DNA from: Edaphobacter acidisoli
Lineage (GTDB): Bacteria; Acidobacteriota; Terriglobia; Terriglobales; Acidobacteriaceae
DNA: 64,000 nt
Direction of reading: 5' to 3'
Assembly (NCBI RefSeq): GCF_014642855.1
Contig: NZ_BMJB01000003.1
Coordinates: forward strand, 62,001 to 126,000
Below the pieces are notes generated by a model, which made no database searches, was not told the origin of the DNA, and saw only the letters and a program-made list of their open reading frames with translations. This document shows, one piece after another, positions 42,767-52,100 of the stretch; position 1 is the stretch's first letter, and each line of letters opens with the position of its first letter. The translations under genes were made by a program, and so were the position numbers.

Positions 42767-43006
42767 ATGCACATTCACGGCCACATCAATATCCAGGCGC
42801 TGTCACTGGGCCCGTCACAAAGCGCGCAGCGTGCCGCTGAAACCAGGAAGGCTGCCGCCAATGTCCGAAAAAAACTCGGCACCTTTGCAGACACTGTCGA
42901 CAGTGAAGCTATCCTCGCAATAGAGCCGGACACATCCGGCAGTTCCAATCAGCAGGAGCCGCCGGCAGAAGATACCTTCAAGCACTTCCTCTCAGTCACG
43001 GCATAG
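42767..43006 (+). CDS. Small protein of unknown function
   Basis: 79 residues starting MHIHGHINIQALSLGPSQSA, then a helical AAETRKAAANVRKKLGTFAD. I recall short acidobacterial proteins with a similar start, but cannot name a family. GGAGA precedes the ATG at 42767; an earlier in-frame Met adds nine residues. It follows the aminotransferase by 105 bp and ends 10 bp from the converging HD-GYP gene. Confidence 0.65.
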   Translation: MHIHGHINIQALSLGPSQSAQRAAETRKAAANVRKKLGTFADTVDSEAILAIEPDTSGSSNQQEPPAEDTFKHFLSVTA

Positions 43007-43016
43007 CAACCTGCGA

Positions 43017-44294
43017 TCAAACCGCCGCATAAACCAGCGGTGTCGCATGCGCAAACACCGGCTTCCTGTGGCTCGCAACGACGTCTACCAGAGCTTCTAC
43101 GCAATCGCGGTCCAGCTTCTTCGGGGCCAGGTCCTTCAGAATCGGAACAATCTGCTCGAACTCCAGTCCCGCACGATAAGGCCTGTCCTCCGACAGCGCA
43201 CCATAGATATCCGCCACTGCAACAATCCTCGCCTCCAGCGACAGATCGCGCGCTACCATCCGGTTCGGATATCCCGAGCCATCCAGCTTCTCGTGGTGCT
43301 GCCCTGCAATCACCGCGATCTCATGGAACGGCTCCACGTGCTCAAGAATCCGCCGCGTGTAGCCCGGGTGCTGCCGCACCGCACGCCACTCCGCGGCATT
43401 CAATCCACCCACTTTATCCAGAATCCTGTTCGACACACTCAGCTTGCCGATGTCATGCAGCAGCGCCGCGCGCCTCACTACCTGCACCCGGTCCTCGCGC
43501 AACCCTACTCGCTCTGCAATCCCACGCGCCGCGTCCGCCACGCCAATCGAGTGACTAAACGTAAAGTGCGACTTCGCATCCACCACATCGGCAAACGCCT
43601 CGCATACCCGGTCAATCTCCGCCGCCTCGCGATACTCGCGTCTGCCAGGATCCAGATCACACACCACATGCCGAGTCTCGTCCTGCTGCTCACCCCAGAA
43701 GCAGCCCTTCCACAACTCACCACGCTCTGCAATCGACTCCGCCACGCGCACCAGACCGCGATCGAACCAGCTTCCACCACGCTCTGCCAGCGCATCCATC
43801 GCCCGCCGCGTGCCGCTCACTGAAGCAACCGTATCCAGATACCGCGCTACAGCGCAGATTCGCGCCAGCAGAGGAATCTCTTCTCCGCGCAGGCTGTCCG
43901 GAATCCCTCCGCCGTCCCAGCGCTCCTCCGCGCAACGCACCGCCTCTGCGGCCAGCTCATTCAAGCCCAGCTTGCGCATAATGCTCGCGCCGCGAACCGC
44001 ACGCAGCGAAGCCTGCGCCACATCCATCCCATCAATAAAATAATTTCCCGCAACGTCTTTCAGCAGCAGCGCATAGTAAAGAGCGTCCATCTCCACCGCG
44101 CCCAGCCGGATCTCGCGCCCAATCCGCATCCCCACCAGGCAGCTTCGCTGCGCATGCCCCTTCACCGAGCCTTCCTTCAGCTCCAGCGCATATCCCAGTG
44201 CCGAGATCACCTCCGACAGTGAGATGGCCTCTTCCCTCTTCCGCATATTCTGTTCCAACGAGGATGACTTCACTGTCATAGACTTCCCTGCCAT
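43017..44294 (-). CDS. HD-GYP phosphohydrolase with two tandem HD domains
   Basis: 425 residues. The C-terminal half is a full HD-GYP domain: HSIGVADAARGIAE, LLHDIGKLSVS, QHPGYTRRIL, GQHHEKLDGSGYP and VADIYGALSEDRPYR. It probably breaks down cyclic di-GMP or a related dinucleotide. The N-terminal half repeats the fold in a decayed form (LLLKDVAGNYF instead of LLHDIGK, AEERWDGGGIP instead of HHEKLDGSGYP) and probably lost catalysis. Start ATG at 44294 or the Met at 44279; both have weak Shine-Dalgarno sequences. No sensor or receiver domain is attached. Confidence 0.88.
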   Translation of the reverse strand: MAGKSMTVKSSSLEQNMRKREEAISLSEVISALGYALELKEGSVKGHAQRSCLVGMRIGREIRLGAVEMDALYYALLLKDVAGNYFIDGMDVAQASLRAVRGASIMRKLGLNELAAEAVRCAEERWDGGGIPDSLRGEEIPLLARICAVARYLDTVASVSGTRRAMDALAERGGSWFDRGLVRVAESIAERGELWKGCFWGEQQDETRHVVCDLDPGRREYREAAEIDRVCEAFADVVDAKSHFTFSHSIGVADAARGIAERVGLREDRVQVVRRAALLHDIGKLSVSNRILDKVGGLNAAEWRAVRQHPGYTRRILEHVEPFHEIAVIAGQHHEKLDGSGYPNRMVARDLSLEARIVAVADIYGALSEDRPYRAGLEFEQIVPILKDLAPKKLDRDCVEALVDVVASHRKPVFAHATPLVYAAV

Positions 44295-44473
44295 AGATCG
44301 TCGCTTCCCATGCCGAAGTTAACCACCCGGCCCAATATTCCAGCGCGGCATATAACACCGCACCAGCTCCATCCCCGAATATAGAAATCTCATCCCCCGT
44401 TCGATATTCCCCAAAAGGGTCACATCCGCCCTAAAAGTCCCACCCATCAAGACTTTTAGCCCACCAATAGCAA

Positions 44474-44501
44474 AAAGGGCCGGCCCGCGCGGGCCAGCCC
44501 T
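44474..44501 (-). terminator. Terminator after the M23 peptidase gene
   Basis: AAGGGCCGGCCCGCGCGGGC and its partner GCCAGCCCTT form a GC-rich hairpin just downstream of the stop at 44524; on the minus strand it is followed by TTTTTG. Confidence 0.8.
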
Positions 44502-44523
44502 TCATCACTTCATCGAACCAGAA

Positions 44524-45546
44524 TTACGAACCCTTCACCGTCGAGTCACCCAACCCCGCCAGCGTCACCCGCAGATACTTATGCGGATTCACCGGCGTAT
44601 TGTGAATCCTCACCTCATAGTGCAGGTGCGAACCCGTCGTCCGCCCGCTGTGGCCCACATAGCCAATAATCTGCCCACGCACCACGCTCTCGCCCGCCGC
44701 GCACGCAAACCCCGACATGTGCCCATACAGCGTCTCGATCCCATGCCCATGGTCAATGATCACCTCGCGGCCATATCCATTGCCCATCGAAGCCTTCATC
44801 ACCACGCCATCGCCGGTCGCCCGAATCGGCGTCCCATTCGGCGCGCCAATATCGATGCCCGCATGGAACTCGCCCTCGCCATTGCCCAGCACCGGGTCTT
44901 CACGCTCGCCAAAGCTGCTCGTAATCGGCCCCATGATCGGCCATAGCGTCGGAATATACGAAGCCAGGTCCGCGCCCACCGTCGGCATATCAAACGGCGA
45001 TCCAAACCCCGACGGCGCACGGCTGCCCATCGTCGCCAGCGCCCGCGTCGCCAGCCCATTCATCGCCGAGCTGCGCAGCGCATAAAACGCGTCCACCGAC
45101 TTGTAATACGACGTGTCCGTCATCGCATTGTTCGGATCAACCAGCGGAGTATTCTGAATCTCCTCGGCCACATCGGTCTTCCCGCGCCGCCTCGTCAGCT
45201 TCTCCACCGGCATCGCCAGCTTGTTCGCCGTCAGCCCATACAGCGCCGAAACCTCGCCCGCCAGCGACCCCAGCGAAGCCGCCTCGACGTCCTTCTCATG
45301 CGCAGTCTTCTCCAGATGCGCATAGTCCTGCTGCAGCGCATTGTGGTCCGCGCGAAGCTGATTGAACTTCGCCGTCTTGACCAGCATTCGCGTATACGAC
45401 CCCGCCAGCCCGGTAATCGTAAACAAGCCGATCGCCGCCGCAGCTACAAAGATGTACGCATAATGCAAAGGCACCGGAACCTTATCCAAGGTCCCATCCT
45501 CGTCACGGCTGACGAAAATAATGTAGTACTTTTTTCTGAAACTCAA
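44524..45546 (-). CDS. M23 family (LytM/NlpD-like) metallopeptidase
   Basis: 340 residues. An N-terminal cytosolic stretch (FRKKYYIIFVSRDEDGTLDKV) and one membrane helix (YIFVAAAAIGLFTITGLAGSY) are followed by a coiled coil (about residues 60-100) and a C-terminal LytM domain with HAGIDIGAPNGTPI, HGHGIETLYGHMS and GSHLHYEVRI, which give the zinc ligands H-x3-D and HxH. It should cut peptidoglycan cross-links or regulate amidases at the cell wall. The TTG at 45546 with AAGG 8 nt upstream fits the family start; the frame is open to a TTG at 45606. Confidence 0.87.
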   Translation of the reverse strand: MSFRKKYYIIFVSRDEDGTLDKVPVPLHYAYIFVAAAAIGLFTITGLAGSYTRMLVKTAKFNQLRADHNALQQDYAHLEKTAHEKDVEAASLGSLAGEVSALYGLTANKLAMPVEKLTRRRGKTDVAEEIQNTPLVDPNNAMTDTSYYKSVDAFYALRSSAMNGLATRALATMGSRAPSGFGSPFDMPTVGADLASYIPTLWPIMGPITSSFGEREDPVLGNGEGEFHAGIDIGAPNGTPIRATGDGVVMKASMGNGYGREVIIDHGHGIETLYGHMSGFACAAGESVVRGQIIGYVGHSGRTTGSHLHYEVRIHNTPVNPHKYLRVTLAGLGDSTVKGS

Positions 45547-45927
45547 TCCTCGAACCTTGGCCCGGATTTCGACCGCGAGCAACACAGCGGTCAGGAGAGA
45601 TTGCAATTACGCCATCACACGTTCAAAGCACACAATCATCGCAGCCAAATGCGTTTCAGCAATTGTCATTTCCAAATTGCAATTCTCTCGAGGGCTTCCT
45701 TTGAAGAGCGTACCAAACAGGTAACACCTGCGCAACTTACTTTAGACTCGTCTTCCACAATCGATATCCCACTTTCGGGTCATCACTTCTCCAGACGAGC
45801 CCCAACCCATCAAGTTTCACCCCGAAACCATCGAGACGCCCTCTCAGCACAATCGCCCACGTATTTCACTAGCAAAACATATTTCTCATTGACAAATATG
45901 CGGCCGAGCCCCTAACGTCTCATACAC
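45547..45927. promoter_or_regulatory. 381-bp intergenic region with promoter for the beta-helix protein
   Basis: No gene is seen. TTGACA (45889-45894), 18 bp and TAACGT (45913-45918) form a good sigma-70 promoter for the gene at 45928. The predicted start of transcription would fall about 5 bp before the ATG, so the mRNA could be almost leaderless; no Shine-Dalgarno sequence is visible. Confidence 0.45.
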
Positions 45928-48474
45928 ATGGCATATCGATCGCTCCTGCTCCCAATCGCCCTCCTTGTAAGCGTCTCTGCCCCTGCACAGATCTACGTCT
46001 CCCCACGCGGGTCCGACTCCGCCTCAGGCGCCAGGCAGCATCCCGTGCGCACACTCGAGCACGCGCGCGACCTCGCCCTCCACTCCGGCAAACAGGTCAT
46101 CCTCGACGGCGGCCTCTACCGCCTCACCGCCCCGCTCGTCCTCACCCCCGCAGATGACGGCCTCTCCCTGACCGCCGCTCCCGGCGCCCATCCCGTCATC
46201 AGCGGCGGCGTCCGCGTCACCCATTGGACACTTGTCGACAAAGCCCGCAACCTCTGGCAAGCGCCCGCACCCGCCGGCCTCACCAACACCCGCCAGCTCT
46301 ATGTCGACGGCGTCCGCGCCCATCGCGACCGCGGCCCGCTCCCGGTCGCCCTCACCATGACCGCCACCGGCTACCAGGCGTCATCCGACCAGCTCAGCCA
46401 CTGGCGCAACCCCACCGACATCGAGCTCGTCTACACCGGCGGCAACAGCGTCTGGAACGTTCGCTCCATGGGCCTCGGCTCCTGGACGCAGCCGCGCTGC
46501 CCCATCGCCTCCATCGCCGGCGACGCCATCACCGTAGCCGAGCCCTGCTGGACGAACTCCACCCAGCGCGTCATGCTGCCCTCCGGCGCACGCACCGCAA
46601 ACCTCGTCGGGCCAAAGTCCGTCGGCAAGCAGCCAAGCTACATCGAGAACGCCTTCGAGCTGCTCGGCACCCCCGGCGAGTTCTACTTCGACCGCGCCGC
46701 CCACACCATCTACTACACCCCACGCCCCGGCGAAAACCTGAACACAGCCGACGTCGAAGCGCCCGTGCTCGAAAAGCTCATCGACGTCCAGAGCACCGCA
46801 TCGCAGCCCGTCAGCAACCTGAAGTTCGAGGGCCTCACCTTCTCCTACGCCACCTGGCTCTTCCCCTCCACCAACGAAGGCTTCTCCGAGATCCAGGCCA
46901 ACTACATGGTCACCGGCCCTCATGGCTACGACCGCCAGGGACTCTGCAAACTCGTGCCCGACGGCGAGTGTCCCTTCGGCAAGTGGACGCCCGAACCCGG
47001 CAACGTCGCCGTATCCACCGGCCGCAACATCACCTTTCTCCGCGACACCTTCACGCATCTCGGTGCCGCAGGCCTGGCCATGGGAGACGGCACGCAAAAC
47101 TCGCTCGTCGAGGGCTGCATCTTCACCGACATCTCCGGCAACGGCCTCGAGCTCGGCAACGTCGACCAGCCCCTCGCCCCCATCTCCGATTTCACCTCCG
47201 GCAATCGCATCGAAAACAATCTCTTCCGCAACGTTGGCGCCGAGTATCGCGGTGGCATCGGCATCGTCATCGGCTACGCGCGCAGCACTCTCGTCGCGCA
47301 CAACCAGCTCGACCATCTCCCCTACGCCGCCATCTCCATCGGCTGGGGCGGCTGGCCCGACAAGATCAAGCTCCCCGGACAAGCCAACAACTCCGGGCAC
47401 AACGTACTCTCCGACAATCGCATCAGCGACTTCATGCTCGTCCTCTCCGACGGCGGCGGCATCTACACCCAGGGCCGCACCGGAAAAGACCTCAGCGACG
47501 GCGAGCGTGTCACCGGCAACGTCATCACCAGCCAGTTCAGCTCCGGACACGGCATCTACACCGACAACGGCTCCGCGATGATCACCATCGACCACAACGT
47601 CGTCTTCCACGCCAACCACGACGACATCAACTCCAAACACCACGACTACTACGACGGCCAGAACGGCGACCAGTTCGACCCGCTCGCCATCCTCAACAAC
47701 TACTACCAGCAGGGCGACCCCGACGCCGATCAAAAGCAGGTGCGCTACGCAGGCAACCGCCTCATCGCGCAGCTCAACGAAGCGCCTTCCACCCTGCTCA
47801 CCAACGCCGGCATCCAACCCGCGTTCCGTGCCATCGCCACCCAGCCGCTCACGCGCCCGACCGCCCCGGAGCCGCCCAGCCGCGTCTCCAGCTTCGCCAA
47901 AGACTCGAGCGCCTACATCAGCTGGAACCCGCCCGTATTCGACGGAGGCTCACCCATCACCTCCTACACCGTCAAGGCGAACGACGGCACCACGCTGCAT
48001 GTGCCCGCGGCTGAGTTCTCAAACAAGGCCTACGTCGAATTCAAAGGCCTGCACAACGGTCAGCGCTACACCTTCACCGTCACCGCCAGCAACGCAAACG
48101 GCGCCAGCTCCGCCTCGCTTCCCTCACCGGAGATCACCGTGCAGCCGCTCGCCATCGCTCCGCCCGCGGCACCCGCCAGCGCCGCAGCGTTCCGCGACGG
48201 CAACGTCGTCAGCATCCACTTCTCCAGCCCTCAACCCACCGAACCGCGCAGCGAAGAATCGCCCATCGTCGCCTACGTCGTCACCGTGCTCTCCAGCGGA
48301 CGCAAAGTCGTCTTCACCGGACGCAACGTCATCGCACTCCAGGACGGCAAACACGTCACCTTCAACACCCTCACACTCAAAGCCGGCGAGAAGCCTCACT
48401 TCACCGTAGCCGCAATGAATGCCGCAGGCGAAGGAAAGCCCCTCACCATCGACGCCATCAACGTCCGCCGCTAA
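45928..48474 (+). CDS. Secreted right-handed beta-helix protein with fibronectin III domains
   Basis: 848 residues. Signal peptide (LLLPIALLVSVSAPAQ). From residue 25 to about 640 the chain looks like a pectate-lyase-type beta-helix (YVSPRGSDSASG, ISGGVRVTHW, FEGLTFSYATWLFPS, NRIENNLFRNVGAEY), then two fibronectin type III-like modules at about 650-745 and 750-848 (APASAAAFRDGNVVSIHFS). Likely a polysaccharide-degrading or -binding enzyme acting outside the cell. The substrate is not evident, and no catalytic site is called. The gene is downstream of a TTGACA/TAACGT promoter and has no obvious ribosome-binding site. Confidence 0.82.
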   Translation: MAYRSLLLPIALLVSVSAPAQIYVSPRGSDSASGARQHPVRTLEHARDLALHSGKQVILDGGLYRLTAPLVLTPADDGLSLTAAPGAHPVISGGVRVTHWTLVDKARNLWQAPAPAGLTNTRQLYVDGVRAHRDRGPLPVALTMTATGYQASSDQLSHWRNPTDIELVYTGGNSVWNVRSMGLGSWTQPRCPIASIAGDAITVAEPCWTNSTQRVMLPSGARTANLVGPKSVGKQPSYIENAFELLGTPGEFYFDRAAHTIYYTPRPGENLNTADVEAPVLEKLIDVQSTASQPVSNLKFEGLTFSYATWLFPSTNEGFSEIQANYMVTGPHGYDRQGLCKLVPDGECPFGKWTPEPGNVAVSTGRNITFLRDTFTHLGAAGLAMGDGTQNSLVEGCIFTDISGNGLELGNVDQPLAPISDFTSGNRIENNLFRNVGAEYRGGIGIVIGYARSTLVAHNQLDHLPYAAISIGWGGWPDKIKLPGQANNSGHNVLSDNRISDFMLVLSDGGGIYTQGRTGKDLSDGERVTGNVITSQFSSGHGIYTDNGSAMITIDHNVVFHANHDDINSKHHDYYDGQNGDQFDPLAILNNYYQQGDPDADQKQVRYAGNRLIAQLNEAPSTLLTNAGIQPAFRAIATQPLTRPTAPEPPSRVSSFAKDSSAYISWNPPVFDGGSPITSYTVKANDGTTLHVPAAEFSNKAYVEFKGLHNGQRYTFTVTASNANGASSASLPSPEITVQPLAIAPPAAPASAAAFRDGNVVSIHFSSPQPTEPRSEESPIVAYVVTVLSSGRKVVFTGRNVIALQDGKHVTFNTLTLKAGEKPHFTVAAMNAAGEGKPLTIDAINVRR

Positions 48475-48595
48475 CCCCCTTCAGCAAACACACGGGTGCC
48501 CCAGAGCCTGCCCTGAGCTTGTCGAAGGGTCTCGATTCCGAGACCTGGGGCCATTCGCGCAAAACGCGAACCTTTGCAGTTGTCGTTACAAAAAG

Positions 48596-48760
48596 CCGTC
48601 ATCCTGAGCCAATGTCATCGTGAGGGAAACAGCCGTCATCCTGAGCGAAGATTGCCATCGTAAGGAAAAAGCCCGTCATCCTGAGCGAAGATTGCCATCG
48701 TAAGGAAAAAGCCCGTCATCCTGAGCGAAGCGACCGCAGGGAGCGCAGTCGAAGGACCCT
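48596..48760. repeat. Tandem array built on CCGTCATCCTGAGCGAAG
   Basis: Four units start at 48596, 48633, 48673 and 48713. The second and third are identical over 40 bp (48633-48672 and 48673-48712); the first is a 37-bp variant and the last diverges into GCGACCGCAGGGAGCGCAG. Each begins CCGTCATCCTGAGC. Confidence 0.85.
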
Positions 48761-48960
48761 GACACCGCCGAATCCCACCCATACCTCCAACCCCTTTCAG
48801 CCACAACCTCCAGCATCCCGTCCAAAGCAGCCACGTCGGTGTCAACCCCTCAACTCGCCCAAAACCCCCGCAAATCAAACAAACCAAACGTCAAATAAAT
48901 CTCCGCAAACTGGCGGTCGAGTTTCCCCCAATCCCGTAAAATAGAACCAGCCAGAAAATA

Positions 48961-48990
48961 AAGAAGCCCCGGAGCAATCCGGGGCTTCTT
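48961..48990. terminator. Bidirectional terminator downstream of the glycosyltransferase fusion
   Basis: AAGAAGCCCCGGA (48961-48973), loop GCAA, TCCGGGGCTTCTT (48978-48990). On the minus strand it is followed by TATTTTC, so it likely ends the 49119-52658 gene 130 bp after its stop. Confidence 0.85.
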
Positions 48991-49118
48991 CATTTGAAAT
49001 CAATACCTTACAAAAGCACTCGGGGGCCCTCAATGAAATCAAGACTTTACAAAAAGTACCCCACCCATAACCCCAATCAATCGAATACTTTGGTACTCAA
49101 GTACCGGGGGAGGGGGTA

Positions 49119-52100
49119 CTACCGCACCTCCGTCAGCCTGTCCGTCTCAGCCGACATCTTCGCCGTCCGATCCAGCTTGTCCCAGTTGAACGGCTTCCCA
49201 TCGATCGCCCGCTTCACCGTCTTGAACAGCACCACCGCAAAGACCTGCCGGTACGTGAACCGCTGGATCCAGATGTGCACCAGCAGCCAGGCATCTCCCT
49301 TGCTCGCCGGATGCCTCCGCTCCAGCATGAACGCCAGCACCGACGTGATGAAGTCGATCACCAGGAAGACCAGGAAGAACGCCAGCAGCTTATAGAAGCT
49401 ATCCGGCGAAGCCGTCAGCGGGTGGAAGTACCGATCCAGTGCGAAGTGGATCGCACCCAACACGAACATCAGGTCGATCAGCGGAGAGACCAGCGGCAGA
49501 AAGATCTGGAAGATCAGGATGTTCGGCAGCGCGAACAGTCCCATCGCCTTGTTCCGGGTAATCGCCCCGCGGTGCTTCCACACCGCCTGCAGAATCCCGA
49601 ACGACCAGCGGAACCGCTGCCGGATCAGCCCATCTGCATTCACCGGGGCCTCGGTAAACGCCAGCGCCTGGTCCTCGTAGATCGCCGCGTAACCCTGCTC
49701 CAGCAGATTCATCGTCAGGTCGGCGTCCTCGGCCACCGTGTTCGAGTGGTATCCACCAGCCACCTTCACCGCCGACGTCCGCCACGCGCCAATCGCCCCC
49801 GGAACCACCGGCACCACGTCAAACAAATCCAGCGCGCGCCGCTCGAAGTTCTGGCTCGTGATGTACTCGAGCGCCTGCCACCGCGTCCAGAGGTTCACGC
49901 GATTGCCGACCTTCGCATTGCCCGCCACCGCGCCGATCTTCGGGTCAGCAAACAGCGGCACCAGCCGCCCGATAGCATCGTGCGCGATCACCGTATCCGC
50001 GTCGATGCCGACATAAATCTCTTCATCGAAGTGATCGAGCGCATAGTTCAGCGCCTCCGCCTTGCCCGCATTCGGCTTCGTCAGCACCGTCAACCGGCCC
50101 GAAGCGATGTCCGCCGGATAAGCCGCCTTCGCTACCTCGTATGTCTTGTCCGTCGAGCCATCGTCGATCACGATGATGCGGATGTTCTTGTAGTTCGACA
50201 TCATCACCGAACGGATCGTCCGCACGATCACCTTCTCTTCGTTGTACGCAGGAATCAGCACCGCGACGCGCGGCATATAGTTCGCATCCGCATAGTTCGG
50301 CCGCTTGCGGAAGCGGTCGATCAGCGCGCAGACTCCCATAATGATCAGCCGCGCGCTCATCAGCACGTCGCCGATGAAGAACAGGTCAACCAGAAAGTTT
50401 TGAAAGAAGCCGACAAAGAAGAACGTAACCGAGTCTGCCCTCGCCTGCCATCTCTGATGCGGAGTCAGCAGAGGCATCACCTGATCGCGCGTCTTGCCCA
50501 GCAGGTCCGACACCGGAACAATCTCATAGCCATGCGCACGCAGGCTCGTAATCAGCAACGGCAACGCCGCCACCGTCGCCGAGCGGTCGCCGCCGCTGTC
50601 ATGCAGCAGAATGATCGATCCCTTTGTCCAGGGCTTGTCCTTCATCCCGGCAATCTGCTCGAAGACGCTGTCCGTAATCTCCTGCGGGCTCTTCCGCGGA
50701 TGCTCGTCCCAGTCGTTCGTGTCGATCTTGTTCCCCAGAATGGTGTAACCCATGTTCTGGATGCGATCGACCGGTGCAGCCTGATCGTTAGTATCCGGCT
50801 CTTGGTCAATCGAATATGGTGGACGGAAAAACAGCGGTTGCACACCCAGCTTCGCGGCAAACAAGCGCTCCGTCAGATTCAGCTGCAGGTCCACCTGAGC
50901 GTTCGAAATTTCGCTGATGTCAGGATGCGTGAAGGTATGGTTGCCGATCTCGTGTCCCTCGCGGTACACACGCTCCATGATGCCCACGTTCTTCTCGGCG
51001 TTCTCGCCAATCATCAGGAACGTAGCCTTGACGTTGTACTTCTTCAGGATGTCGAGAATCTTCGGCGTCCATACAGGATCGGGCCCATCATCGAACGAGA
51101 GCGCAATCTTCTTCGGGTTATACCCATACTGCTGGACCGTGTACGACAGCGGATACGAGTTCATCGTCTCCTGAGAGATCGTGCGATAACCCACAGGGAC
51201 CGACTCATCATCGTCCATCGTCATCGTGCGCTCGCCATCCTGTGGCCGTCGCGTGATGCGCAGAATGTCTCCATCGCCCTCGGTATCGACGTCGTATCCC
51301 GGAGGGACCTTTGCAAGTGCCTTGATCGGGTCCACCTTGTTCGGCGAGTCCCAGATCTTCCACAGCGAGTTGTCTTCAGAACCGAGTTGCCATAAAGCAA
51401 ACGTCTGAATGCCGAGCGCCTGCGCCGCGCGCATCTCGTTCAGCACTGTCACTGCATCCAGAAACCACACCTGATGCCGGATGTGCGCGTCCTCATCGTC
51501 ATAGGCAAAGTGCGGATTCAGCGAGTCCGGATCGAGAGCTACCTGCGCCTCGGAGTCGTAAGCCTCCTGCCATGCCTCCTGCGTTGAAAGATTGCGTGAT
51601 CCCAATACTTTCTCCGGCTGTGGCTTCGGTCGCTGTCCACGGCGCGGAGGCGGCGGCAGCGTCGTGCTCCAGTCGTAGCCATAACTGCCCACCGAGCAAA
51701 TAATCTTGTCCTTCGGCACAGTCTTCAGCACTGTCTTCAGGTTGTTCAGGAACCAGTCCTGCGCGGCAATCGGTCCCGGTCCGCTATCGATCTGGTGCTG
51801 GTCATAGTTCATCAGCAGCAGGCCATTCGAGTGATTGGCCAGGAACGTCAGATTGAAGTCATCGTCATCAACCGGAGCGTTCACATACAAGCTCCAGTTG
51901 TGCGGATGAAAGTCGTCATACAAAGCGCCAACCAGCGCGTTGAAGCCTGGCTGCGCGTCAGTCGGAATCTCTTCCAGGTCGAGCGAAATGCCGTGATAAC
52001 CCGGATTGGCCGACAAAAACTTATCGATCTGCTTGACGAAGTTTGCCCGAGCGTCGGCATCATTCAGAAAATCGCCGATCTCCGGCAGAAAGTAGCCCTT

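Larger units (their letters stand above)
48475..49118. repeat. 644-bp intergenic region: tandem and dispersed repeats, terminator
   Basis: No gene is supported. It holds a CCCTGAGCTTGTCGAAGG element (about 48511), an array of 37- to 40-bp units at 48596-48760, a bidirectional terminator (48961-48990), and two copies of TGAAATCAA-N4or5-TTACAAAA (48995 and 49034) followed by G-rich sequence near 49106-49116. Confidence 0.7.

Noticed and set aside
46381-47817. 478-residue open frame on the minus strand opposite the beta-helix gene
   Set aside because: Val/Gly/Asp-rich composition typical of the antisense of GC-rich genes; the plus frame has a signal peptide and domains.
46224-48014. 596-residue Arg-rich plus-strand frame
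   Set aside because: Frame-shifted shadow of the beta-helix gene; no hydrophobic core or domain pattern.
48596-48760. CRISPR array
   Set aside because: Units follow each other directly with no variable spacers and no cas genes are near; it is a plain tandem repeat.
49275-51395. 706-residue plus-strand frame opposite the glycosyltransferase fusion
   Set aside because: Arg/His/Gln-rich antisense product without any motif; the minus frame holds three intact enzyme domains.
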